DNA of 64,000 nucleotides from an uncultured Oscillibacter sp. (GCA_910584995.1 CAJUDW010000006.1:17220-81219); one strand, 5' to 3'; counted from the stretch's first letter, positions 53,889 to 62,329 are shown. The notes: a model not told the origin generated them from the sequence alone. Numbers and translations are program-made.

Positions 53889-54497
53889 TTATATTGTTTC
53901 TAAAACAGGAAACTTTGCAATAACTGCAAATCTCCCTCCCATCCGCGTCCGGTTCTCAAAGCAGAAGCTGTCCGCCGCCTCCGGGACGGGCAGGGTAACT
54001 TGGCTGGCCAGCCGCCCTCCCAGACAGAGCGGGGCCTCCGCCTCCATGGAAACCCGGAGCCCCCAACTCAGATGGGCCGGCATGATCTCCCGCAGCGCCG
54101 CCGCCAGCTGTTTCGGATCCGCCGGGGCCTCCCCCTTCCAGGAAAGGCGGATTTCCACCCGGAACCTGCCCGCCTCCTCTACCACCTGGACGCCGCCGGG
54201 GAAAAAACTCTCCGCCACGGAACGCACCGCCTCCACCGTGGTGACGCCCACGCTCCGCAGCTTCGCCCGCACACGGCTCCGCCGTCCCTCCAAATCCGCC
54301 TGCCTGTCCGCCGCCAGGCCCAGGGTCTGCTCCCAGTAGGAAAGCCCCCAGGTGGCCGTCTCCAGGCAGAGCTGCTCCGCCGCGCCGTCCCGGGCCGCCC
54401 AGAGGGCCTCCAGTTCCGTTTCCAGGGCCTGCTGGATATCCCGGAACTCCGGGGAAGCGGCGAAAAACCGGGGATAGCGGTCGATGAAATGCCTCAA
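53889..54497 (-). CDS. Phage tail protein, DUF2313/XkdU-like (module 2)
   Basis: 202 residues. It opens MRHFIDRYPRFFAASPEFRD and includes ATWGLSYWEQTLGLAADRQA and VRSVAESFFPGGVQVVEEAG, as in XkdU/YmfQ proteins that link the baseplate wedge to the fibre. It overlaps the J-like gene by 4 bases. The fibre gene follows directly, unlike in module 1. Confidence 0.85.
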   Translation of the reverse strand: MRHFIDRYPRFFAASPEFRDIQQALETELEALWAARDGAAEQLCLETATWGLSYWEQTLGLAADRQADLEGRRSRVRAKLRSVGVTTVEAVRSVAESFFPGGVQVVEEAGRFRVEIRLSWKGEAPADPKQLAAALREIMPAHLSWGLRVSMEAEAPLCLGGRLASQVTLPVPEAADSFCFENRTRMGGRFAVIAKFPVLETI

Positions 54498-55585
54498 CTG
54501 ACCGCCACCTCCCCCAGCACCGGCACCGCGCCCGCAGGGATTGCCACGTTCCCCATGCCGCCGTTCAGGGTAAGGGCCCGGTAATCCACCACGCCGGGGA
54601 TGGACAGCAGCAGGAATACCGCCCTGCTGTAGAGCACCGTATAGGCCCCGGCCCCCGGGCCGTCCAGTTCCGCGTCCACGCTGCCGCCGAAGGCGGAGGC
54701 CGCAAGGCGCCGGAAATATGCCGCCAGGGCCTCCCCCAGGGCCGCGCCGGCGGACTCCGGGTCAAGGGAACCGTCCGTCACCACCTCCGCCGACAGGCTG
54801 ATTTCCACCTCCCCGGCGGGTTCCACCGTAACGGCGGGCCCCACAGGCCGCTCCGCCTCAATGTGGGCGGCGCAGGCGCCGGCCGCCGCGGCAGACGCCG
54901 GGCGCATCTCCTGGTCCGCCAGGATGACCTTGACCGTGCCGGGGCCGTCCCACTTGCCGATAACCCGGGCCGCGCCAACGCCGTCCACCTCCTTGGCCCA
55001 CTGCTGGTAGTGCCAGGGGTTGCCGGAGGTGGCGGGCCTGCGCATCCGCTCCAGATACCGCCCCAGCAGGGCGGCGTCCGTCTCCGGGTCCGTCCCGCCC
55101 GCCGCCGCCCGGTTTTCGTAGCCGGAAATCCCGGGGTAATTCCGCAGGGTGGAGACAATCTCCCCGGCGGCAATGTTATAGGCCTCCCCCGGCCCCGCCG
55201 CCGCCAGCAGCCCCTGGCCGGAGCCCTCCCGGACGGTGACGGCCTCCTTCAGATAGAAGGCCAGCCCCGCCGCCGTATAAAACGGCGTGCCCGCCGGGAC
55301 CTGCGCGCCCTCCGCGCCTGTCAGCAGGAGGGTACACTCCGCCTCCGTCCCCGCCTTGCGGAAAATCCCCACGGTGGCCGCCTGTTTGTCGATATACGGC
55401 CCGCTGGTCTCGTCCACATAGAAGGCCGGGACAAGGGCGTCCAGGCTGTGGTAGCACTCGCTGAGTTCCGCCGCCGCGGCGGCGATGATGTCGTTGGTAA
55501 AGCTGCCCTCCCGGGTCTGGAGGCTGGTCTCCAGCCGGGCCAAAATACGTTTGCGGATTTTCTCCGGCGTCATGTCCTCAAACAC
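54494..55585 (-). CDS. Baseplate J-like protein, XkdT (module 2)
   Basis: 363 residues. MFEDMTPEKIRKRILARLET is the classic XkdT start. TSGPYIDKQAATVGIFRKAG, AAGGTDPETDAALLGRYLER and GNPWHYQQWAKEVDGVGAAR carry the conserved core. It forms the baseplate wedge that transmits the contraction signal. It overlaps the DUF2634 gene by 8 bases. Confidence 0.92.
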   Translation of the reverse strand: MFEDMTPEKIRKRILARLETSLQTREGSFTNDIIAAAAAELSECYHSLDALVPAFYVDETSGPYIDKQAATVGIFRKAGTEAECTLLLTGAEGAQVPAGTPFYTAAGLAFYLKEAVTVREGSGQGLLAAAGPGEAYNIAAGEIVSTLRNYPGISGYENRAAAGGTDPETDAALLGRYLERMRRPATSGNPWHYQQWAKEVDGVGAARVIGKWDGPGTVKVILADQEMRPASAAAAGACAAHIEAERPVGPAVTVEPAGEVEISLSAEVVTDGSLDPESAGAALGEALAAYFRRLAASAFGGSVDAELDGPGAGAYTVLYSRAVFLLLSIPGVVDYRALTLNGGMGNVAIPAGAVPVLGEVAVS

Positions 55586-56000
55586 GGACGCTCACCTCCC
55601 CATAAATGGTTTCCGCTTTACAGGCAATGGTCAAATCATCCCCGGAAAAGGTCACGTCCGCCTGGGTGACCGCCTGGATATACGGGTTCACCAGCAGCGC
55701 CTCCCGCACATAGCGGACGGCCTCGCTGTGCTTGACCGCCGGGGTGAAGGCCTGTCCGATTAAATGCTCCGCCTCGCATCCATAGTCCCACGTATACACG
55801 TCGTGGCGGAACCTGGCGGTCATCAGGGCCTTCCAAATCCAGACCTTCACCGCCTCCGCCCCGGCAACGGTCAGGGGCTTCCCGCCGGAGAACACAGGCG
55901 TACCGCTGTCAAAGTCCCAGGCCGCCTCCCGGCACAGGGGCAGGGGCCGGGCCGCCGCGGCCTCCGCCTCCGGCTGTACGATGGGAAAAATACCTTTCAA
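55578..56000 (-). CDS. Baseplate protein, DUF2634/XkdS (module 2)
   Basis: 140 residues. AWDFDSGTPVFSGGKPLTVA and KALMTARFRHDVYTWDYGCE match the gp25-like DUF2634 family better than the module 1 counterpart. It forms part of the inner baseplate. Overlaps with both neighbours indicate one tightly packed transcript. Confidence 0.85.
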   Translation of the reverse strand: MKGIFPIVQPEAEAAAARPLPLCREAAWDFDSGTPVFSGGKPLTVAGAEAVKVWIWKALMTARFRHDVYTWDYGCEAEHLIGQAFTPAVKHSEAVRYVREALLVNPYIQAVTQADVTFSGDDLTIACKAETIYGEVSVRV

Positions 56001-56395
56001 GAGGCCTGCACCACCTTGTCGATGAGATAGAATATCTGGTCGTCTTCCGTCAGCAGCAGCACAGCGTCACCGGGGGCCAGCACCGGCCCCGCCTGGCGCA
56101 TGGCGGCCTCCTCCACCGTCAGGGTGCCGGGCACCAGGGCCACCCGGTGGGTCCCCCCGTTGGCGTCAAAACCGCCGCTGCCGCCTTTCAGGCTGACCTT
56201 CTCCTCGTGGCCGTCCAAGAGGCGGTGGGCGATATAGAACCGTTCCGCCTCCTGGGTGGTCCCCGCCACGTCCACCTTCAGCGGGGCGGCGGAAAGCACC
56301 GTCCCCAGCCGCAGGCGGATCGGCTTTGCCAGGCCTTTCGGCCGCCCGGCTTCCGCTATGAGGCCGGCTATTGCGCTGTATGGGTTTTCTTTCAA
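55997..56395 (-). CDS. DUF2577/XkdR-like baseplate protein (module 2)
   Basis: 132 residues. IRLRLGTVLSAAPLKVDVAG and LDGHEEKVSLKGGSGGFDAN are typical for DUF2577, followed by a C-terminal GDAVLLLTEDDQIFYLIDKV. The family sits between XkdQ and XkdS in PBSX-type tails. It replaces the gpV-like spike gene seen in module 1. Confidence 0.82.
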   Translation of the reverse strand: MKENPYSAIAGLIAEAGRPKGLAKPIRLRLGTVLSAAPLKVDVAGTTQEAERFYIAHRLLDGHEEKVSLKGGSGGFDANGGTHRVALVPGTLTVEEAAMRQAGPVLAPGDAVLLLTEDDQIFYLIDKVVQAS

Positions 56396-56627
56396 ATCAT
56401 TTCACTCCTTCGGCAGGCTCCCTGCCGCCTGTTTATCCATCTCGTCGGGGCGAAATCCCCGATTTTGCGGGGGCTTACGCTTCCGGCAGGCTTCCCGCCG
56501 CCTGTTTATCCATCTCGTCGGGGCGAAATCCGCTCCGCTCCGTCCCCGCCCTGCGGCGCGGGCTCCGCTGCGCTCCTTTGCCCCTCCTCTCCCCACAAAA
56601 TCTGCGGATTTTGCGGGGCCCCCTTTT
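56396..56627. repeat. Intergenic repeat cluster inside the tail operon
   Basis: It contains two near-identical copies of a unit (about 56408-56457 and 56476-56530) with CTGTTTATCCATCTCGTCGG and GGGGCGAAATCC, plus a hairpin (CCCCACAAAATC ... GATTTTGCGGGG, 56591-56618) followed by CCCCCTTTTTT. The same sequence family occurs inside the TMP coding sequence at about 58390-58620, and a third partial unit reaches into the end of the next gene, where it encodes DEQTAGSLPEG. The hairpin faces both strands; on the plus strand it has a T-run. Confidence 0.65.
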
Positions 56628-57614
56628 TTATCCTTCCGGCAGGCTCCCCGCCGTTTGTTCGTCCATGAGGTTCCGGAAGTCCAGGGTCACCTTGGTCTGG
56701 TAGATACCCTGTTTGACCGTGTGGCTGTCCGCCGTAATCCAGAACAGGCCGTCCACGCCTGTCACAGGCTCATGCACGGCAACCGCGTTGCCGGTGATGA
56801 GTTTCACATTCCCCAGGCACTGGGCGGTGATGGTGGTGGAAATCCCGTTTTCCTCCAGGATTTCCCTGGCGGAGGCCTCCGGGTTTTCCTGATCGCCGGC
56901 CTTAATGGCCCGCTGCATAAGGCCATAGAGGGCGACGTAGCCCTCCGGGCTGTCATATTGGGCCAGCTTCCGGAGCCCGCCGTCGTAGACCGCCACGCTG
57001 CTGACCATGTTTTCGATGCTTTCGGAGGACGTGCAGGAAAGCAGGTTGCTGCCCGGGACCAGACGGATGCTCTCTGGGCCCACGGCCTTTTCCGCCGCCT
57101 CCAGATTCCCGGCCCGGAAGCGGATCTGGTACTGCTTCCCCGTCTGCTCCGCCGCCAGGGTATACATGGTCTGGATAATCTGGTACAAACTGACCCCCAG
57201 GAAATTCCGGCTCAGGGGCACGCCCGTGGCCGCCAAAGCCCCGCAGGGGATACCGAACTCCCCGCACAGCTGGGCCGTGACAGCCTCCGGCGTCTGGTTC
57301 CGCACGGCCAGATACGTGCTGTTCCGTTTCAGGTACAGGCCGTTATCCAGGGCGGTGCAGCCGATGCACTTCCCCAGGCTGTCCCGGCTCCGGGAGAAGA
57401 TGTGCCCGGAGAAGAGGATATCCGGCCCCAGGTACAGCCGCGCCATGCCCCCCAGTTCCGCCAGGGCCTCCGGCAGGACGGAGAAACTCAATTGCCGGGC
57501 GCAGTCCCGATAGCTGCCGCTCCAGGTTTTCGCCTGCACCTTTTCCGTGATATGCTCCGTTTTTGACCCGTCCACAGACCACGTGCGGATTTTCAAAAGG
57601 TCGTCGTATGCCAT
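56628..57614 (-). CDS. XkdQ-like tail hub protein (module 2)
   Basis: 328 residues. MAYDDLLKIRTWSVDGSKTE starts the hub fold; GCTALDNGLYLKRNSTYLAV and YQIRFRAGNLEAAEKAVGPE are XkdQ-like. The last residues LMDEQTAGSLPEG look like a translated piece of the adjacent repeat, so the natural C terminus has probably been replaced. It works with the LysM protein at the tube-baseplate junction. Confidence 0.85.
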   Translation of the reverse strand: MAYDDLLKIRTWSVDGSKTEHITEKVQAKTWSGSYRDCARQLSFSVLPEALAELGGMARLYLGPDILFSGHIFSRSRDSLGKCIGCTALDNGLYLKRNSTYLAVRNQTPEAVTAQLCGEFGIPCGALAATGVPLSRNFLGVSLYQIIQTMYTLAAEQTGKQYQIRFRAGNLEAAEKAVGPESIRLVPGSNLLSCTSSESIENMVSSVAVYDGGLRKLAQYDSPEGYVALYGLMQRAIKAGDQENPEASAREILEENGISTTITAQCLGNVKLITGNAVAVHEPVTGVDGLFWITADSHTVKQGIYQTKVTLDFRNLMDEQTAGSLPEG

Positions 57615-57624
57615 GGGCCCTCCT

Positions 57625-58263
57625 TCACAGCGCGGATTTGTCCGGCAGCCTCACCGTCTGCCCCGGGTAGATGAGGTTGGCGTTCTTGATGCCGTTGGCC
57701 TCCGCTAGCTTCCAGGCCAGCTGCCCGTCCCCGTAATACCGGCGGCAGATGCCCCAGAGGGTGTCGCCCTTGGCCACGGTATAGGCGCCCTCCCCCTTCT
57801 TTTCCTGGGGCGCGGCGCGGCCAAGGTTGCCGGTATCCTGGTTGATTTCGGTGCTTTCCTCCGCCAGTTCCCGGTACCGGCGCAGTTCCAGCGTGACATA
57901 TACGTCCCCCGTCCCGTCACGCTGCCCGTGGCGCACGGGCCCCAGAAGCACCGGGTAATTGACCGGCGTACCCGTGACAATGAACCGCAGCACGTCGCCG
58001 TTATCGGACCATTCCGCCAGCCGCTCCGCCACAGCGTAGGGCTCCCCTGCCCAGCCGCCGGAAGCGTAGTTCCGCGCCGAGGACGGCAGCAAAAACTCCA
58101 TCCGCTGGCTGAACAGCTGCCGCAGGCCGGGGAGGTGTACCTGCCCGGTCTCTGCCATGTCAATCCCCTCAATCCGGCGTCCCCTTTCCACATAGAACTC
58201 CGGCGGCGTCACCGGCATGATCAATTCGGTATTTGTTTTCATATGGAGAAAGATGATTTGCAC
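57625..58263 (-). CDS. XkdP-like LysM tail protein (module 2)
   Basis: 212 residues. The N-terminal half (MPVTPPEFYVERGRRIEGID) is of XkdP type and the C terminus is a LysM unit (YTVAKGDTLWGICRRYYG ... NLIYPGQTVRLPD). It starts with GTG at 58263, one base after the TMP stop and behind GGGGGATAAG. An ATG at 58242 is possible but has no ribosome site. Confidence 0.87.
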   Translation of the reverse strand: MQIIFLHMKTNTELIMPVTPPEFYVERGRRIEGIDMAETGQVHLPGLRQLFSQRMEFLLPSSARNYASGGWAGEPYAVAERLAEWSDNGDVLRFIVTGTPVNYPVLLGPVRHGQRDGTGDVYVTLELRRYRELAEESTEINQDTGNLGRAAPQEKKGEGAYTVAKGDTLWGICRRYYGDGQLAWKLAEANGIKNANLIYPGQTVRLPDKSAL

Positions 58264-58264
58264 C

Positions 58265-61093
58265 TTATCCCCCTCCCCTCAGGCCGGCAAGCCGGATTTT
58301 TTCCAACAGCGCCTCCGCGATTTCATCTACGAAATCCGGTTCGGCGCTTCCACGGACGTTGATCGCCTCCACATGCACCATGAGATGGGTATCCCCGCAT
58401 CGTCGTCCAACGAAATTCCGCTCTGCTCCGTCCCCGCCTCCGGCGAGGCCTCCGCCCGCTCCATTCCGTTCTCCTCTCCCCACAAAATCTCCGATTTTGC
58501 GGGGGCCCCATAGGGAAATGCCGTCTGCTCCGTCCCCGCCGGAGGCGGGGACTCCACCCGCTTCATTCCGTTCTCCTCTCCCCACAAAATCCCCGATTTT
58601 GCGGGGGCCCCATAGGGCCTCCTCCAGAGGGACGGGGTTCCCCGCCAGAGGCCGGAGGGCCTCCTCCTGGGGGGCAGGGCTCCCCCCGAGGGCCCTGTCT
58701 GCCAGGGCGCCGCCGGAAGGGAACCGCCCCGCAGCCGTTTCCCAAGGGCCCCATGCCGGATCCCCCATCGCCGGAACGCCGGGCAGGGCAGGGGAGTTAT
58801 CATCCTTCAGGCCAAAGGCAAACCTCCCGGCCGCCCCGTCCTCCGGGGACAGCTTTTTATCCTCCCCCAGCGCCCTGGCGGCGGGCAGTACGCCCCGCTC
58901 CATCCTCCAGGCTTCTGCCGCCGTCAGCACCCGTTCCCCCTGGTGCAGCAGGGCGGGATAGTTGCCGTAAGGCGCGCCCTTCAGGCCAAAGGCAAACCTC
59001 CCGGCTGCCCAGCCCTCCAGGGACGGCTTCTTATCCTCCCCCAGCGCCCCGGCGCCGGGCAGCACGCCCCTATCCATCCCCCTGGCCTCCGCCGCCGTCA
59101 GCACCCGTTCCCCTTGGTGCAGCAGGGCGGGATAGTTGTCAAAGGGCACATACTCCAGGCCGTAGGCGTAGCCCAGATAGGCGTTGTACCGGTAGGGTTT
59201 CTCCTCCTTCTTGGCGCCGGTAAGGTACGAGGCGGCGGTTCCGGTTTCCGCCTTGGGGCCCTCCTCCCCGCCGCCCTTCCACCAGCCAAACCAGGCGGAC
59301 GCGCCGCCCTTGGAAAATTCGTTGCTGATACGCAGGGCATTGGTGCAGGCGTCCATGCCCGCCGTCAGTTCCCGGATGGCGGCAATCTCCTCCGTCTCCG
59401 CCTCCTGGAGGGCCTGGTACCACCCGCTGGACTCGTAGGCGGCTGCTGCCAGGGCCTCCGCCTCCTCTTTGAGATCCAACATCTTCTGCCCGGCCTCCAG
59501 GCTCCCGTTTTCATATGCCTGGTTCGCCTCGGAGTACTGCCGGGAAAGTTCCTCCAGCTTCCCCGCGTCCTCCTGGGAAAAGACGGTGGACGCCTTGTCC
59601 AGGGTTCCCGTCAGCACCGCCTCCAGGGCCTCCCGCTGGTACTGGTCCTGGAGGTTTTCGCCATAGGCCTGGACCTCGCCGCCAATGGCGGAGAGTTCCG
59701 CCAGCTTGTCCCCAAGGGCCCCGCCGTAGGCGGCGATATCCGCCTCCTTGGACGCCTTCCGCGCCTCGTTGTACCGCTCGCCCCCCGCGGCGTCCACGTT
59801 CTCCTTGAGGCCCTGGAGCGTGCTGTCCAGCCCTGCCGTGGATTTGGACTGGATGTCCATCATCCCCCCGTAGAGTTTCTCAAACTGGCTGAGGATCACC
59901 TCGCTGACATAGCTGCCGGAAAGTTCCCCTTTGGAAATCTGGCTGTACACATCCCCCACGCTGGCCCCCTGGTCGTCCGCCAGCCACTGGAACACGGAGA
60001 AGCCCCGCTCGTTCAGGGGGTTCAGGTACTCCAGCGTGGCCTTGCCGCTGGACTGCATCCGGCCCAGGTACGTGGCCACGGTGCCGATGTCCCCGGTGGA
60101 GAGGCCCAGGGCCGCCCCCGCGTCCCCAACCTTGGTCAGGGTGGGGATGATGTCCTCCGCCGCCGTGCCGAAACTCAGCATGGTCTTGGAGATGTCCACC
60201 AGGTCGTCGTAGAGGAAGGGGGTGGTGTTGGCGGTGTCCTGGAGCTGCCCCAGGAAGGCCCCGGCCTTCTCGCCGTCCCCCAGCAGGGTGTTGAAGGGCA
60301 GGGCGGTGGTCTCCCGGCCGGAGGCCAGGGCGGAGCCGGAGGCCAGCCGTTCCACCGTACCGGTGTTGGCGCTCTCGTAGAGGCCCCGGTAGTAGTCTTT
60401 GAAGGCGTTATCCTCTGCCTGTTTGATTTGGGTGTCGCCGTTGATAAAGCCGGTGGCTCCGCCTATGATGCCTCCAAGCGCAGCCCCTGGCAGCCCGAAT
60501 ATCATCCCGCCCGCCGCGCCGGCGGCAATCCCGGATCCAATGCTGCTCACCATGGATCCCCCGGCGTCCCCCAGGGCACTGCCCACAAGCGCCCCGCCCA
60601 TATTGGAAAGAGCCTCCCCAAGCATCTTTCCCGTCCCGCTCCTGGACAGGAACATCCAGACGCTCCCCTCCTGCGCCAGGGAGAGCCCACCCTTCTGTCC
60701 GAAGCCTCCCATGCCTCCCCCGCTGTTTTTCATGGCCTCCCCGGAGTTTTTGGCCGCACCGCTGACGCTCCGGATCTGCTTCTCCGTCTCCTTCATGGTC
60801 TTGTTGATGGTTTCCATCTTCCGGCGGTAGTCCTCGTACTCCTGCCCCGCCAATGATGCTCTCAGTGCGTCCGCCTCGTCCCCCGTGGCGGCAAACTGCT
60901 TCTGCGCGTCCAGCATAGCCTTGCGGGCCTTATTTGTCTCCGCCTGTAAAATGGACTTTTCCCCGGATAAATCGTGCAGGGTCTTTTCCAAATGCTCCGC
61001 ATTTTTATCAAACGCTTTCGTGACGTCCGACATGCTTTTCAGAACCGAGGAATATCGGTCATCAATCTTGACGACGATACTTGTCTCTGGCAT
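58265..61093 (-). CDS. Tail tape measure protein, XkdO-like (module 2)
   Basis: 942 residues. It sets tail length and leaves the tube with the DNA. The N terminus (1-82, type A: MPETSIVVKIDDRYSSVLKS to DALRASLA) is duplicated as orphan cassettes upstream. Residues 85-115 are coiled. A glycine-rich hydrophobic zone (about 158-218) has the look of a membrane-interacting segment, and a long helical middle follows. The C-terminal region carries two copies of NYPALLHQGERVLTAAEA, 59 residues apart, where relatives usually have one, and two copies of LWGPRKIGDFVGRGERN that derive from an interspersed repeat. The ATG follows GGAGGTGAAAGT. Confidence 0.9.
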   Translation of the reverse strand: MPETSIVVKIDDRYSSVLKSMSDVTKAFDKNAEHLEKTLHDLSGEKSILQAETNKARKAMLDAQKQFAATGDEADALRASLAGQEYEDYRRKMETINKTMKETEKQIRSVSGAAKNSGEAMKNSGGGMGGFGQKGGLSLAQEGSVWMFLSRSGTGKMLGEALSNMGGALVGSALGDAGGSMVSSIGSGIAAGAAGGMIFGLPGAALGGIIGGATGFINGDTQIKQAEDNAFKDYYRGLYESANTGTVERLASGSALASGRETTALPFNTLLGDGEKAGAFLGQLQDTANTTPFLYDDLVDISKTMLSFGTAAEDIIPTLTKVGDAGAALGLSTGDIGTVATYLGRMQSSGKATLEYLNPLNERGFSVFQWLADDQGASVGDVYSQISKGELSGSYVSEVILSQFEKLYGGMMDIQSKSTAGLDSTLQGLKENVDAAGGERYNEARKASKEADIAAYGGALGDKLAELSAIGGEVQAYGENLQDQYQREALEAVLTGTLDKASTVFSQEDAGKLEELSRQYSEANQAYENGSLEAGQKMLDLKEEAEALAAAAYESSGWYQALQEAETEEIAAIRELTAGMDACTNALRISNEFSKGGASAWFGWWKGGGEEGPKAETGTAASYLTGAKKEEKPYRYNAYLGYAYGLEYVPFDNYPALLHQGERVLTAAEARGMDRGVLPGAGALGEDKKPSLEGWAAGRFAFGLKGAPYGNYPALLHQGERVLTAAEAWRMERGVLPAARALGEDKKLSPEDGAAGRFAFGLKDDNSPALPGVPAMGDPAWGPWETAAGRFPSGGALADRALGGSPAPQEEALRPLAGNPVPLEEALWGPRKIGDFVGRGERNEAGGVPASGGDGADGISLWGPRKIGDFVGRGERNGAGGGLAGGGDGAERNFVGRRCGDTHLMVHVEAINVRGSAEPDFVDEIAEALLEKIRLAGLRGGG
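58390..58620. repeat. Interspersed repeat inserted in frame in the TMP gene
   Basis: Two tandem units, each with a CCCC(A)CAAAATC...GATTTTGCGGGGG hairpin (58478-58510 and 58579-58612) and a CTGCTCCGTCCCCGCC-type arm, matching the non-coding repeat at 56396-56627. In the TMP frame each gives LWGPRKIGDFVGRGERN. Confidence 0.65.
60847..60871. repeat. 25-bp cassette junction, copy in the functional TMP gene
   Basis: It encodes DALRASLA on the minus strand. It recurs at 61447-61471, 62003-62027, 62634-62658 and 63163-63187, with this copy differing by two silent bases. All five are in the same orientation. Upstream of it (in TMP direction) the cassettes are either type A or type B; downstream only this copy continues into the TMP body. 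Confidence 0.8.
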
Positions 61094-61108
61094 ACTTTCA
61101 CCTCCGTG

Positions 61109-61137
61109 TTGACATGGCTGATTCTGCGTTTTATAAT
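61109..61137 (+). promoter_or_regulatory. Promoter of membrane protein 1
   Basis: TTGACA (61109-61114), 17 bases, TATAAT (61132-61137): a perfect consensus. Its -35 lies 16 bases upstream of the TMP start codon on the opposite strand. Confidence 0.85.
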
Positions 61138-61167
61138 AATTTCAAAATATAAGGAGGATGTTGTATA

Positions 61168-61359
61168 ATGGGAACTATTCTGGGAGGTCTCCTTTTTCTG
61201 GGTCCGCTCGCTTTTTTGTCGTTCGTCCCCTCTGACAATCCGAAATCTTTGCGTTCTCAGGTGCAAAATCTTCAAAGAGTCGATCCCTTTTGGAAATTTA
61301 TGACCCATCTCACCCTATGGGGTGGGGGAGCAGCAATCATTTTACTTGCGCTGTGGTGA
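61168..61359 (+). CDS. Small two-helix membrane protein, type A (1)
   Basis: 63 residues: helix 1 (GTILGGLLFLGPLAFLSFV), the conserved linker VPSDNPKSLRSQVQNLQ, an amphipathic stretch and helix 2 (THLTLWGGGAAIILLALW). AAGGAGG precedes the ATG. It is divergent from the functional TMP, whose N terminus is type A. The linker RSQVQN and the HLxxW segment pair it with membrane protein 3, also next to a type A cassette. I do not know the family. It has its own promoter and terminator, so it should be made in the lysogen. An exclusion or immunity role is inferred. Confidence 0.7.
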   Translation: MGTILGGLLFLGPLAFLSFVPSDNPKSLRSQVQNLQRVDPFWKFMTHLTLWGGGAAIILLALW

Positions 61360-61409
61360 GTTGTAGTTCCCCGAAGTCTCTTGTTGTGAAAAAGAACCCC
61401 GCCCGCCCC

Positions 61410-61435
61410 GAGGAGCCCTCCGGCTCCTCTTTTTT
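61410..61435 (+). terminator. Terminator of membrane protein 1 gene
   Basis: GAGGAGCC / GGCTCCTC stem, CTCC loop, six T. One of four near-identical copies. Confidence 0.85.
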
Positions 61436-61441
61436 GCACCC

Positions 61442-61618
61442 TCATGCCGCCAATGACGCTCTCAGCGCGTCGTGCTGGCTGGCCAGTTCCGCCGACCGTC
61501 GCTTGAATTCCTCAAATGCTTTGGAACAGCCCTGCGTTGTGCTGGTAATGGTTTTCATTTGGGCCGGTATATCCGTCCTCATTGACATCATAATCGTTAT
61601 ATCGTTGTCGTTTGCCAT
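61442..61618 (-). CDS. Orphan TMP N-terminal cassette, type B (1)
   Basis: 58 residues: MANDNDITIMMSMRTDIPAQ, then FEEFKRRSAELASQH and the shared DALRASLA, after which a stop codon replaces the TMP body. It has an AGGAGGTGAAA site, so it may be translated as a free peptide. Its first 50 residues are unrelated to type A, but the segment still looks like a tape measure N terminus. It is 96% identical in protein to the second type B cassette (three differences by eye). It is probably a stored alternative head for the TMP. Confidence 0.65.
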   Translation of the reverse strand: MANDNDITIMMSMRTDIPAQMKTITSTTQGCSKAFEEFKRRSAELASQHDALRASLAA

Positions 61619-61635
61619 GCGCGTTTCACCTCCTG

Positions 61636-61664
61636 TTGACAATGTGTGTACCCTATGCTATATT
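61636..61664 (+). promoter_or_regulatory. Promoter of membrane protein 2
   Basis: TTGACA (61636-61641), 17 bases, TATATT (61659-61664). Confidence 0.8.
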
Positions 61665-61698
61665 GAAATTAGAAATTTTAGGAAGGAGGGTGCGGTTT

Positions 61699-61914
61699 AT
61701 GATGGGCTTTGAGTATGTAATAGCGATCTTCCTTTTCGGAACGCTTGCCTTTTGGGCCTATGTTCCCTCTGACAATCCGAAATCTATGCGCTCCCAGACC
61801 CAGTTTTGGATGAAAAACGACCCAATATGGAAGTTTATTATCCTTCTTGGCTTATGGGGAGGGATCGCCGCAACCATTTTATTTATACTGATGGATATCC
61901 ATATGGGCTGGTAA
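61699..61914 (+). CDS. Small two-helix membrane protein, type B (2)
   Basis: 71 residues: EYVIAIFLFGTLAFWAYV, then VPSDNPKSMRSQTQFWMKND, then FIILLGLWGGIAATILFILM and the tail DIHMGW. GAAGGAGGG precedes two ATGs; I use the first. It lies beside a type B TMP cassette and is nearly identical over its first 55 residues to membrane protein 4, which also lies beside a type B cassette. Confidence 0.7.
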   Translation: MMGFEYVIAIFLFGTLAFWAYVPSDNPKSMRSQTQFWMKNDPIWKFIILLGLWGGIAATILFILMDIHMGW

Positions 61915-61965
61915 TGGGGTTTCAGCGCAAGAAGTCTCCCGCCGCCCCTTCCATACGCCTGTCCC

Positions 61966-61991
61966 GAGGAGCCCTCCGGCTCCTCTTTTTT
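61966..61991 (+). terminator. Terminator of membrane protein 2 gene
   Basis: GAGGAGCC / GGCTCCTC stem, CTCC loop, six T. Confidence 0.85.
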
Positions 61992-61997
61992 GCGCCC

Positions 61998-62249
61998 TCA
62001 CCCCGCCAATGACGCTCTCAGCGCGTCCGCCTCGTCCCCTGTGGCGGCGAACTGCTTCTGCGCGTCCAGCATAGCCTTTCTCGCCCTGTTGGTCTCCGCC
62101 TGTAAAATGGACTTTTCCCCGGACAGGTCATGCAGTGTCCGCTCCAGGTGCTCCGCGTTCTTGTCAAACGCCTTGGTAACCTCCGACATGCTTTTCAGGA
62201 CTGTGGAATACCGATCCTCGATTTTCACTACAATCGACGTCTCAGGCAT
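61998..62249 (-). CDS. Orphan TMP N-terminal cassette, type A (2)
   Basis: 83 residues, differing from TMP residues 1-83 at only a few positions (for example KIEDRYSTVLKSMSEVTKAF). It ends with SLAG and a TGA placed immediately after the shared junction. A GGAGGTGATAGT site precedes the ATG, so it may be expressed as a short peptide. It is a near-exact spare copy of the current TMP head. Confidence 0.7.
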   Translation of the reverse strand: MPETSIVVKIEDRYSTVLKSMSEVTKAFDKNAEHLERTLHDLSGEKSILQAETNRARKAMLDAQKQFAATGDEADALRASLAG

Positions 62250-62264
62250 ACTATCACCTCCGTG

Positions 62265-62293
62265 TTGACACAATTAGTCCTTTACCCTATAAT
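62265..62293 (+). promoter_or_regulatory. Promoter of membrane protein 3
   Basis: TTGACA (62265-62270), 17 bases, TATAAT (62288-62293): a perfect consensus. Confidence 0.85.
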
Positions 62294-62329
62294 AAAAGGA
62301 AACTTCAGGAAGGCTGGTGTGGTATCATT

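Noticed and set aside
35845..61093. Long open frames on the plus strand opposite the phage and sugar operons
   Set aside because: They mirror GC-rich codon structure of minus-strand genes and lack ribosome sites and recognisable domains. Only the small membrane genes at 61168-63075 have their own signals.
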